Assembly: GCF_021654035.1 (NCBI RefSeq)
Contig: NZ_JAJPDW010000005.1
Location: 124,001-188,000 of the forward strand
Origin: Microbacterium aurantiacum
GTDB taxonomy: Bacteria > Actinomycetota > Actinomycetes > Actinomycetales > Microbacteriaceae
Reading direction: 5' to 3'
Length of the DNA stretch: 64,000 nt
The notes under the pieces were generated by a model. It saw only the letters and a program-made list of their open reading frames with translations, had not been told where the DNA came from and made no database searches. Shown here piece after piece: positions 57,151 through 64,000 of the stretch. Positions within the stretch are counted from its first letter, which is position 1. Each line of letters begins with the position of its first letter. Position numbers and translations under genes: made by a program.

Positions 57151-59697
57151 TCACTGGCCGTCGCGATCCTGCGCCGCGAGGGCCCGCTCGACGCCGGCGA
57201 GGTTCTCCTGGACCAGGCGACGCAGTGCGGGAGGGGCGTCCCGGTGCTCCGTCAGCCAGGCACGCGTCGCGTCGCGCAACGCCACATCGGCCAGCGGCGC
57301 CGGGTACAGTCCCACCACCAGATACTGAGCGATCTGATAGCTGCGCGACTCCCAGACCGGCAGGAGCATCTCGAAGTAGGGCGCCACCCACTCCGCGAGG
57401 ACCTCGGTCCCGGCGGGGTGGACGAACCCGGCGGCCGCGGCGCGGATGATCGTGTTGGGTGCGTCCCGACGGGTCACGAGCCGCTCCCAGGCGCCGGACT
57501 TCGCGGCGGACGTCGGCATCGCGGCCTTGGCCTGTGCCGCGAACTCGCCGCCCTTGGCGGTGTTGTCGGCCTCGAGGGCTTCGTCGACGGCGGCCTCGTC
57601 TGCCCGGCCGCCTGCGGCGAGGGAGACCAGGAGCGCCCAGGCGAGGTCGGTGTCGACGGACAGCCCGTCGATGACGAGGGATCCGTCCCGCAATCCCGCC
57701 ACGCGGTCCCACTGGGCCGGCGTCGCCGCGGCCGAGGCGAAGGCGGTCGCGAACTGGAGCTGGCTGTCGCTGCCGGCCTCCGCGCTCTCGAGGAGTGTCC
57801 ACAGTCCTTCGGCCACGCGCTCGCGGGTGGCCGCGCGCGCCTCCGGGGCCACGTAGGAGTTCGCGGCGAGCTGGAGCTGCGCGAGCGTCGTGCGAACGGT
57901 CGTGGACTCCGTCTCGGACCCGATGTTGCGCAGGACCAGGTCGACGTAGTCGGACGCCGCGGTCTCGGCATCCCGCGTCTGATCCCAGGCCGCGCCCCAG
58001 ACCAGCGACCGCGCGAGGGGGTCGCTGATGTCGCGGAGGTGATCGATCGCCGTGGCGAGGGACCGCGCGTCGAGGCGGATCTTCGCGTAGGCGAGATCGT
58101 CGTCGTTGAGAAGCACCAGATCCGGACGGCGGCGCCCCTTCAGCTCCGGCACCTCGGTGAGATCACCGTCGACGTCGAGCTCGAGGCGGTGGACGCGCAC
58201 CAGCGCGCCCTCCTGGAGATCGTAGAAGCCCACGGCGAGGCGGTGCGGGCGGATGGTGGGGTAGTCCGCGGGCGCGGTCTGGACGATCGCGAAACGCGTG
58301 ATCACGCCATCCGCATCCGTGACGATCTCGGGCGACAGGGTGTTGACCCCGGCCGTCTCCAGCCACTTCTTCGACCAGCCGGTCAGCTCCCGCCCGCTGG
58401 TCGCTTCGAGCTCGACGAGGAGGTCCGACAGCTCGGTGTTGGACCACTCGTTCTTGCGGAAGTAGGCGCCCACGCCGGCAAAGAAGGCGTCGATGCCGAC
58501 CCAGGCGGCGAGCTGCTTGAGGACCGACCCGCCCTTGGCATAGGTGATGCCGTCGAAGTTGACCTGCACGTCCTCGAGGTCGTTGATCTCAGCGACCACG
58601 GGGTGCGTGGAGGGAAGCTGGTCCTGGCGGTAGGCCCACGTCTTCTCCATCGCGTTGAAGGTGGTCCAGGCCTCGGTCCACTCCGTCGCCTCGGCCGTGG
58701 CGATGGTGGAGGCCCACTCCGCGAACGACTCGTTGAGCCACAGCCCGTCCCACCACTTCATGGTGACGAGGTCGCCGAACCACATGTGGGCGAGCTCGTG
58801 GAGGATCGTGACGACCCGACGCTCGCGCACCGCGTCGGTGACCTTGGATCGGAAGACGTACGTCTCGGTGAAGGTCACCGCTCCCGCGTTCTCCATCGCA
58901 CCGGCGTTGAACTCCGGGACGAAGAGCTGGTCGTACTTTGCGAAGGGGTAGGGGTAGCCGAACTTCTCCTCGAAGTAGGCGAAGCCCTGACGGGTCTTGT
59001 CGAAGACGTAGTCCGCGTCGAGGTGCTCCCACAGGCTCTTTCGCGCGTAGACGCCCAGCGGGATCTCCCGGCCGTCGGAGCTGGTGAGGCTCGAGAAGAC
59101 GGACTCGTACGGTCCGGCGACGAGGGCGGTGATGTAGGAGGAGATCCGCGGCGTCGGCTCGAAGCGCCATGTCGCCCGCCCGTCCCCGTGGTCCTCGGGG
59201 GTGGGGGTGGGCGAGTTGGAGACGACCTTCCAGGCCGCGGGGGCGGTCACCGTGAACCGGAAGGACGCCTTCAGATCCGGCTGCTCGAAGACCGCGTACA
59301 TCCGGCGCGAGTCGGGCACCTCGAACTGCGAGTAGAGGTAGACCTCGTCATCGACCGGATCGACGAAGCGATGCAGTCCCTCGCCGGTGTTGGTGTACTC
59401 GCAGTCCGCGTCGATGACGAGCTCGTTGTCCGCGGCGAGATCGGACAGCGCGATCCGCGAGTCCGCGAACGCCGCGGCGGCATCAATCGATCGCCCGTTC
59501 AGCGTGATCTCGCGGACGTCGCGCGCGATGAGGTCGATGAAGGTGGATGCGCCGGGGGTGGCCGCGAAGCGGACCGTAGTCCGTGAGCCGAACACCTCGG
59601 GCCCCGTCGTCAGGTCCAGGACCACGTCGTAGGACGCGGTGTCGACGATCGCGCGGCGCTCCTGCGCCTCCAGGCGGGTGAGGTTCTCTCCAGGCAC
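57151..59697 (-). CDS. pepN: aminopeptidase N (M1 family)
   Basis: Zinc aminopeptidase for peptide turnover. 848 residues: N-terminal beta domain, substrate motif FNAGAMENAGAVTF, zinc site HELAHMWFGD, then WLNESFAEW, and C-terminal ERAP1-like helical domain, the actinobacterial type. GTG start at 59697. Ends with a strong hairpin. Confidence 0.95.
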   Translation of the reverse strand: MPGENLTRLEAQERRAIVDTASYDVVLDLTTGPEVFGSRTTVRFAATPGASTFIDLIARDVREITLNGRSIDAAAAFADSRIALSDLAADNELVIDADCEYTNTGEGLHRFVDPVDDEVYLYSQFEVPDSRRMYAVFEQPDLKASFRFTVTAPAAWKVVSNSPTPTPEDHGDGRATWRFEPTPRISSYITALVAGPYESVFSSLTSSDGREIPLGVYARKSLWEHLDADYVFDKTRQGFAYFEEKFGYPYPFAKYDQLFVPEFNAGAMENAGAVTFTETYVFRSKVTDAVRERRVVTILHELAHMWFGDLVTMKWWDGLWLNESFAEWASTIATAEATEWTEAWTTFNAMEKTWAYRQDQLPSTHPVVAEINDLEDVQVNFDGITYAKGGSVLKQLAAWVGIDAFFAGVGAYFRKNEWSNTELSDLLVELEATSGRELTGWSKKWLETAGVNTLSPEIVTDADGVITRFAIVQTAPADYPTIRPHRLAVGFYDLQEGALVRVHRLELDVDGDLTEVPELKGRRRPDLVLLNDDDLAYAKIRLDARSLATAIDHLRDISDPLARSLVWGAAWDQTRDAETAASDYVDLVLRNIGSETESTTVRTTLAQLQLAANSYVAPEARAATRERVAEGLWTLLESAEAGSDSQLQFATAFASAAATPAQWDRVAGLRDGSLVIDGLSVDTDLAWALLVSLAAGGRADEAAVDEALEADNTAKGGEFAAQAKAAMPTSAAKSGAWERLVTRRDAPNTIIRAAAAGFVHPAGTEVLAEWVAPYFEMLLPVWESRSYQIAQYLVVGLYPAPLADVALRDATRAWLTEHRDAPPALRRLVQENLAGVERALAAQDRDGQ

Positions 59698-59822
59698 TGT
59701 GGTTCTGCTCCCATGGGTGAGGGTGAGGGGGACCGCGCCGGCGCTGCTGGCTCCGACGGCAACCGTGCCAGCCTACGCCAGCAGACGGCGCCACCCTCCG
59801 TACACGGTGAGAGGATTACCGG

Positions 59823-61019
59823 GTGAGTTCGACTGAGCAGCTGGTCTCGTACGCCTCGGATGCTGCGGCATCCGGTCCCGCCCACGTCGAGGTCCCCGTG
59901 GCCTACGACGCGATCCTCCTCGCCGGGTTCGGAGGACCCGAGGGGCAGGAGGACGTGATCCCGTTCCTGCGCAACGTCACGCGCGGCCGCGGAATCCCGG
60001 ACGAACGCCTCGAAGAGGTGGCGCATCACTACCGTCACTTCGGTGGTGTCAGCCCCATCAACGCGCAGAACCGCGCGTTGAAGGCCGCCCTCGAGGAAGA
60101 GCTCGCCCGGCGCGGGCTCCGCCTCCCGGTGTACTGGGGCAATCGCAACTGGGCGCCGTACCTCACCGAAGCGGTCACCGAGGCGGCGGATGCCGGGCAC
60201 ACCACGCTCCTGGGCCTGGCGACGAGCGCATACTCGTCCTTCTCCAGCTGCCGCCAGTACCGCGAGGACTTCGCCCGCGCGCTCGAGGACTCTGGCCTCG
60301 CCGACACCGTCACCATCGACAAGGTGCGCCAGTACTTCGACCACCCGGGCTTCGTGCAGCCGTTCATCGACGGCGTGCGGGACGCGGTGGCGGGATTCCT
60401 CGCCGACGGCGTCCCCGCGGCATCCGTGCATGTGCTGTTCTCCACGCACAGCATCCCCACCGCCGACGCGCAGCGTTCCGGCCCCCGCGAGGGCGATCCT
60501 CGCCACCGTGACTTCGGCGAGGGCGGAGCGTACGCGGCCCAGCACCTGGCCGTCGCGGAGGTCGTCATGGCGGCCGTCGCCGCGGAAGTCCCCGAGGCCG
60601 CGGACGTCTCGTGGGAGCTGGTCTACCAGTCGCGCTCGGGCCCGCCCACGCAGCCCTGGCTGGAGCCGGACGTGTGCGACGTCATCGAGGAGCTGCCCGG
60701 TCGCGGAGCCCGGGCCGTCGCCATTGTCCCGGTCGGATTCATGAGCGACCACATGGAGGTCATGTGGGATCTGGACACCGAGGCGCTCGAGGCCGCGGAA
60801 GCGGCGGGTCTGCGCGCCGTCCGCACGCCGACGCCCGGCATCGACCCGGTCTTCGTGTCCGGGCTTGTGGACCTGGTCGAGGAGCGGCTGAACGGCACGC
60901 CCGCGGGGGACCGCCCGCACAAGACGGATCTGGGGCCCTGGTTCGACGTGTGCCGGACCGCGTGCTGCGAGAACGTCCGTGCGGGCTTCAAGCCCGCGGC
61001 GTCCGGACTGAAACCGTGA
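59823..61019 (+). CDS. hemH: ferrochelatase, coproporphyrin-type (CpfC)
   Basis: Inserts iron into (copro)porphyrin. 398 residues with LAGFGGPEGQEDVIPFL, YWGNRNWAPYL, the active His in LFSTHSIPTAD, and the SRSGPPTQPWLEPD loop. Cys143 (SSCRQY) and Cys377, Cys381, Cys382 (VCRTACC) can bind the [2Fe-2S] cluster known from actinobacterial ferrochelatases. By lineage it should act on coproporphyrin III (inference). GTG start. Confidence 0.93.
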   Translation: MSSTEQLVSYASDAAASGPAHVEVPVAYDAILLAGFGGPEGQEDVIPFLRNVTRGRGIPDERLEEVAHHYRHFGGVSPINAQNRALKAALEEELARRGLRLPVYWGNRNWAPYLTEAVTEAADAGHTTLLGLATSAYSSFSSCRQYREDFARALEDSGLADTVTIDKVRQYFDHPGFVQPFIDGVRDAVAGFLADGVPAASVHVLFSTHSIPTADAQRSGPREGDPRHRDFGEGGAYAAQHLAVAEVVMAAVAAEVPEAADVSWELVYQSRSGPPTQPWLEPDVCDVIEELPGRGARAVAIVPVGFMSDHMEVMWDLDTEALEAAEAAGLRAVRTPTPGIDPVFVSGLVDLVEERLNGTPAGDRPHKTDLGPWFDVCRTACCENVRAGFKPAASGLKP

Positions 61020-61042
61020 CCGGTCGACGGTTCCCGGCTCTC

Positions 61043-61048
61043 TAGGAT
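61043..61048 (+). promoter_or_regulatory. -10 box TAGGAT, leaderless rpiB
   Basis: TAGGAT, seven bases (GAGGCCC), then ATG 61056. This favours 61056 over an in-frame ATG at 61047. Confidence 0.6.
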
Positions 61049-61055
61049 GAGGCCC

Positions 61056-61601
61056 ATGCGTATCCACATCGCCACCGATCACGCGGGGTTGGAGTTCTCC
61101 ACTCAGCTGCAGCACCACCTCGCCGAGCAGGGTCACGAGGTCATCGACCACGGGCCGCTGGACTACGACCCGCTCGACGACTACCCCGCCTTCTGCATCC
61201 GCGCCGCCCAGGCGGTGGTCCGCGACCAGGAGTCCGGGATCGCAGCCCTCGGTGTGGTCTTCGGCGGTTCCGGCAACGGTGAGCAGATCGCGGCGAACAA
61301 GGTGCGCGGAGTACGCGCCGCGCTGGCGTGGAGTCTTGCGACGGCCGAGCTCGCGCGGGAGCACAACGACGCGAACGTGATCGCGATCGGCGCACGTCAG
61401 CACACCTTCGCCGAGGCCGCATCCTTCATCGACGCGTTCATCGCGACGCCGTTCTCGGGGGAGGAGCGTCACGTCCGTCGCATCGGACAGCTAGCCGCCT
61501 ACGAGATCGACGGCTCCCTCGCGCCGGATCCGCGGGCCGACAGCTCCGCAGCGGACGTCCTCGACGCACCGAACAGCTCGTTCGACCCCGAGGCGGGCTG
61601 A
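61056..61601 (+). CDS. rpiB: ribose-5-phosphate isomerase B
   Basis: Interconverts ribose-5-P and ribulose-5-P. 181 residues with the RpiB/LacAB phosphate pocket (IATDHAGLEF, FGGSGNGEQIAANKVRGVRAAL). The usual Cys base is absent and a Glu lies in GNGEQ, matching the mycobacterial enzymes that use Glu. A ~25-residue acidic tail follows. Four bases before the glycosylase gene, hence probably one transcript. Confidence 0.95.
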   Translation: MRIHIATDHAGLEFSTQLQHHLAEQGHEVIDHGPLDYDPLDDYPAFCIRAAQAVVRDQESGIAALGVVFGGSGNGEQIAANKVRGVRAALAWSLATAELAREHNDANVIAIGARQHTFAEAASFIDAFIATPFSGEERHVRRIGQLAAYEIDGSLAPDPRADSSAADVLDAPNSSFDPEAG

Positions 61602-61606
61602 ACCGG

Positions 61607-62605
61607 ATGCCGGAGGGGCACTCCGTCCACCGCATCGCCCGGCAGTTCGCGCGGAACTTCGTCGACCAGACCGTCGCCGCGTCGAGTCCCCAGGGCCGCT
61701 TCGCCGACGGTGCCGCCCTCCTGGACGGCCGGCGCATGACGACGGTGCGCGCAGTCGGCAAGCAGATGTTCGCCGAGTTCACCGACGACGTGTGGCTCCG
61801 CGTGCACCTCGGGATGTACGGGGCCTGGGACTTCGCCGGCGAGATCGAGGCGGATCCCACGATCGCCGCCGCGAACGGCCGCATGGGGCAGACCAATCAG
61901 CGGGGTGTGCCCATGGAGGAGCCGATCCTCGACGAGGCGGGGGAGAACTCCCTCGCGTCGATCGGCGCGCCGCGGCGGGCCCGCGTCCACGTGCGGATGT
62001 CGGAACAGACCACCGGGCTCGCCGACGGGGACGCCGACTTCCCCCCGCCGGTGGTCGGGCAGGTGAGGCTCCGCCTGCTCACGGAGCGGACATGTGCGGA
62101 TCTGCGCGGCCCGACCGCCTGCCAGATCCAGGATCCCGACGAGGTGCTCGCCTCCATCGCGAAGCTCGGCCCCGATCCCCTCGTGGGGGACCCTCATGAG
62201 GGGGAGGATCGTTTCGTGGCGGTGGCGTCCCGCAAGCCCACCGCGATCGGTCTCGTGCTCATGGACCAGGCCGTCATCAGCGGGATCGGCAACGTGTACC
62301 GCGCCGAACTCCTCTTCCGCGCGCGTCTGAATCCGCATACGCCCGGTCGAGACGTCCCCGTCGAGCTGCTGCGCGAGCTGTGGCGCGACTGGGTCCGACT
62401 CCTCGCGATCGGCGTCGAGACGGGCCAGATGATGACGATGGACGATCTGTCCCCCGAGGATCACCGTCGCGCGATGGCGCACCGCGACGATCGTCACTGG
62501 GTCTACCACCGCGCCGGTCTGCCGTGTCGCGTGTGCGGGACGAATGTGGTCGTGGAAGAGGCGGCTGGCCGCAAGCTCTACTGGTGTCCGTCGTGCCAGG
62601 CGTGA
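61607..62605 (+). CDS. Fpg/Nei family DNA glycosylase
   Basis: Base-excision repair enzyme for oxidised bases. 332 residues: PEGHSVHRIA with catalytic Pro2 and Glu3, VRAVGKQMFAEF with the conserved Lys, H2TH region, and a C-terminal zinc finger (CRVCGTNVVVEE, then YWCPSCQ). It is longer than canonical Fpg (~275 residues) owing to an acidic insertion around 95-150. That and the rpiB neighbour suggest the actinobacterial Nei2 type. Confidence 0.9.
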   Translation: MPEGHSVHRIARQFARNFVDQTVAASSPQGRFADGAALLDGRRMTTVRAVGKQMFAEFTDDVWLRVHLGMYGAWDFAGEIEADPTIAAANGRMGQTNQRGVPMEEPILDEAGENSLASIGAPRRARVHVRMSEQTTGLADGDADFPPPVVGQVRLRLLTERTCADLRGPTACQIQDPDEVLASIAKLGPDPLVGDPHEGEDRFVAVASRKPTAIGLVLMDQAVISGIGNVYRAELLFRARLNPHTPGRDVPVELLRELWRDWVRLLAIGVETGQMMTMDDLSPEDHRRAMAHRDDRHWVYHRAGLPCRVCGTNVVVEEAAGRKLYWCPSCQA

Positions 62606-62660
62606 GTGCGAGGAGCCCTCAGCTCCGCCGCGCATGCGTCGGCGCACGAGGAGCCGCACG

Positions 62661-64000
62661 ATGAGCCCCGACCGCGGTGCCGCGGTCCGCGTCATCGCCG
62701 ACGTCCGTCTTCGTGCCGCGGAGCGCACCGATCCCTTCGAGGACGACCTCGTCGACGTCCATCTTTCGGACGGCCTCGTCGTCGACATCGCTCCGGCCGG
62801 CGCGCTGCCGCGCACGGGGGCCGTCCTCGACGGAGAGGGACGCTTCCTCATCCCGGGCCTCTGGGACCACCACGTCCACGTCACCCAGTGGGCCCTGGTC
62901 GCGCAGCGGACCGCGCTGCACGCCGCGGCATCCGCTCGGGCGGCGGCCGAGCTCATGGGGCGCGCCCCCGTCCTCGGAGACGGGCGACGCGTCGGCAACG
63001 GCTTCCGCGACGCCCTCTGGCCGGATGAGCCGACACGTGCCCTGCTGGACGCCGCCACCGGTGATGTGCCCAGCTATCTCATCAACGCCGATGTGCACAG
63101 CGTGTGGTTGAACTCCGCCGCGTTCCGACGCGAGGGCATCGCCCCCACGGACGACGGGATGCTGCGCGAAGAACCGGCGTTCGAGATCTCGCGACGCCTC
63201 AATGCGGTCGAGCCGTCCGAATCCGACCGTCTCGTATCGGACATGGCGCGGCGCGCCGCAGCGCGCGGCGTCGTGGGGATCGTCGACCTCGACATGGCCT
63301 GGAACGAAGAGGCCTGGGCGCGCCGTGCGCGGGCCGGGTTCGACGCGCTGCACGTCGAGTTCGGCATCTATCCCGGCTGGCTCGACCGTGCGATCGCGGA
63401 GGGTCTCCGCACGGGCGAACCGGCGCGCGGGGGAGGGTCAGACCTCGTCCGGGTCGGACCGCTCAAGGTCATCACCGACGGTTCTCTGGGGACGCGCACC
63501 GCCGCGTGCTCGCACCCGTATCCGGGCCCTCTTGACGGTCGTGGAGCTCTGACGGTCGGACCCGACGAGCTCAGGGATCTCATGACGCGCGCCGCCGGCG
63601 CGGGTCTCGCGTGCGCGATCCACGCGATCGGCGATGTCGCCAACTCCCACGCCCTCGACGTGTTCGCCGCGACGGGAGCCTGGGGGACCATCGAGCACGC
63701 GCAGCTGGTGGCGCACGCGGACATCCCGCGTTTCGCACGGTTGGGAGTGGGCGCGAGCGTCCAGCCGGAGCACGCGCTGGATGATCGGGACCTCACGGAC
63801 CGGCTCTGGGCGGGCCAGACGGCCCAGCCCTATCCGCTGCGCGCACTCTCGGATGCCGGGGCGAACCTGCTGTTCGGATCGGATGCGCCGGTGTCGGCGC
63901 TCGATCCCTGGGCCGCCATCGCCGCAGCCGTGCACCGGACGCGGGACGGGCGCGACGCGTGGCAGGGGAGCGAGCGGATCGATCCGCTCACCGCCCTCGC
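62661..64000 (+). CDS. YtcJ-like amidohydrolase, 3' end cut by window
   Basis: 446 residues seen, no stop before the window end. Metal-dependent hydrolase of the Amidohydro_3 type: FLIPGLWDHHVHVTQWAL with the HxH motif, ITDGSLGTRTAACSHPYPGPL, ACAIHAIGDVANSHAL and LLFGSDAPVSALDPWAAI with metal ligands. The substrate is unknown in this family. ATG 62661 preceded by GAGGAG. Typical full length is about 500-560 residues. Confidence 0.88.
   Translation, partial: MSPDRGAAVRVIADVRLRAAERTDPFEDDLVDVHLSDGLVVDIAPAGALPRTGAVLDGEGRFLIPGLWDHHVHVTQWALVAQRTALHAAASARAAAELMGRAPVLGDGRRVGNGFRDALWPDEPTRALLDAATGDVPSYLINADVHSVWLNSAAFRREGIAPTDDGMLREEPAFEISRRLNAVEPSESDRLVSDMARRAAARGVVGIVDLDMAWNEEAWARRARAGFDALHVEFGIYPGWLDRAIAEGLRTGEPARGGGSDLVRVGPLKVITDGSLGTRTAACSHPYPGPLDGRGALTVGPDELRDLMTRAAGAGLACAIHAIGDVANSHALDVFAATGAWGTIEHAQLVAHADIPRFARLGVGASVQPEHALDDRDLTDRLWAGQTAQPYPLRALSDAGANLLFGSDAPVSALDPWAAIAAAVHRTRDGRDAWQGSERIDPLTAL

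Noticed and set aside
56521..59586. About 1020-codon plus-strand frame opposite mscS and pepN
   Set aside because: Antisense artefact of GC-biased third positions; the minus-strand frames have clear MscS and M1 peptidase motifs.

Overview
The window is about 64 kb of high-GC (roughly 70% by eye), gene-dense chromosomal DNA from an actinobacterium. Gene order and protein types fit the Microbacteriaceae, probably a Microbacterium or close relative (inference; no 16S rRNA is present). It looks like core genome: no insertion sequence, prophage, CRISPR array, plasmid gene or rRNA was seen, no gap between genes exceeds 300 bases, and most genes are in families that are also clustered in other actinobacteria.

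Layout: (1) 80-5695 holds a DUF2004 protein, lipA/lipB, a TetR regulator with its likely operator, ffh and a GCS2-type carboxylate-amine ligase. (2) 5899-15875 is a translation, secretion and DNA-processing block: rpsP-khpA-rimM-trmD, map, a membrane protein, rplS, lepB-rnhB, DUF2469, yraN-comM-dprA-xerC. (3) 15886-21550 holds a degenerate M23 protein, rpsB-tsf, pyrH, frr-cdsA and a DivIVA-like protein. (4) 21604-27413 is an envelope and unknown region: transglycosylase-like protein, small Zn-ribbon-like protein, hydrolase, AI-2E exporter, a fusion-like membrane protein and a thioredoxin/TPR protein. (5) 27486-33864 is a minus-strand alpha-glucan cluster (glgX, glgE-glgB). (6) 33924-45037 holds cysteine desulfurase-mnmA (tRNA thiolation), ligA, an acyl-CoA ligase, gatCAB and dinB. 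(7) 45077-48356 holds a GerW-like protein, a P-loop protein, DUF2017-clpS-metallopeptidase, tRNA-His, orn, tRNA-Arg and a small protein. (8) 48262-51171 is a divergent yczE/mocR pair and an SSB paralogue. (9) 51209-64000 holds a lipoprotein, ettA, two thioesterases, an unknown protein, truncated haemoglobin O, an MscS channel, pepN, ferrochelatase, rpiB, an Fpg/Nei glycosylase and a YtcJ-like amidohydrolase cut by the window end.

The most striking regulatory pattern is leaderless transcription. About twenty genes have a TANNNT -10 box ending 6-9 bases before an ATG or GTG start. The extreme case is an 18-bp divergent gap (54869-54886) where two oppositely directed -10 boxes overlap by five bases. 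Within operons, genes are joined by ATGA, GTGA or TGATG overlaps, and convergent genes are often separated by long perfect hairpins. I found no convincing new multi-gene system. The best leads are the bidirectional leaderless promoter, a membrane protein with an internal lipobox, a catalytically degenerate LytM/M23 protein, two candidate operators, an SSB paralogue without the acidic tip, and an over-represented GGATGCC motif.
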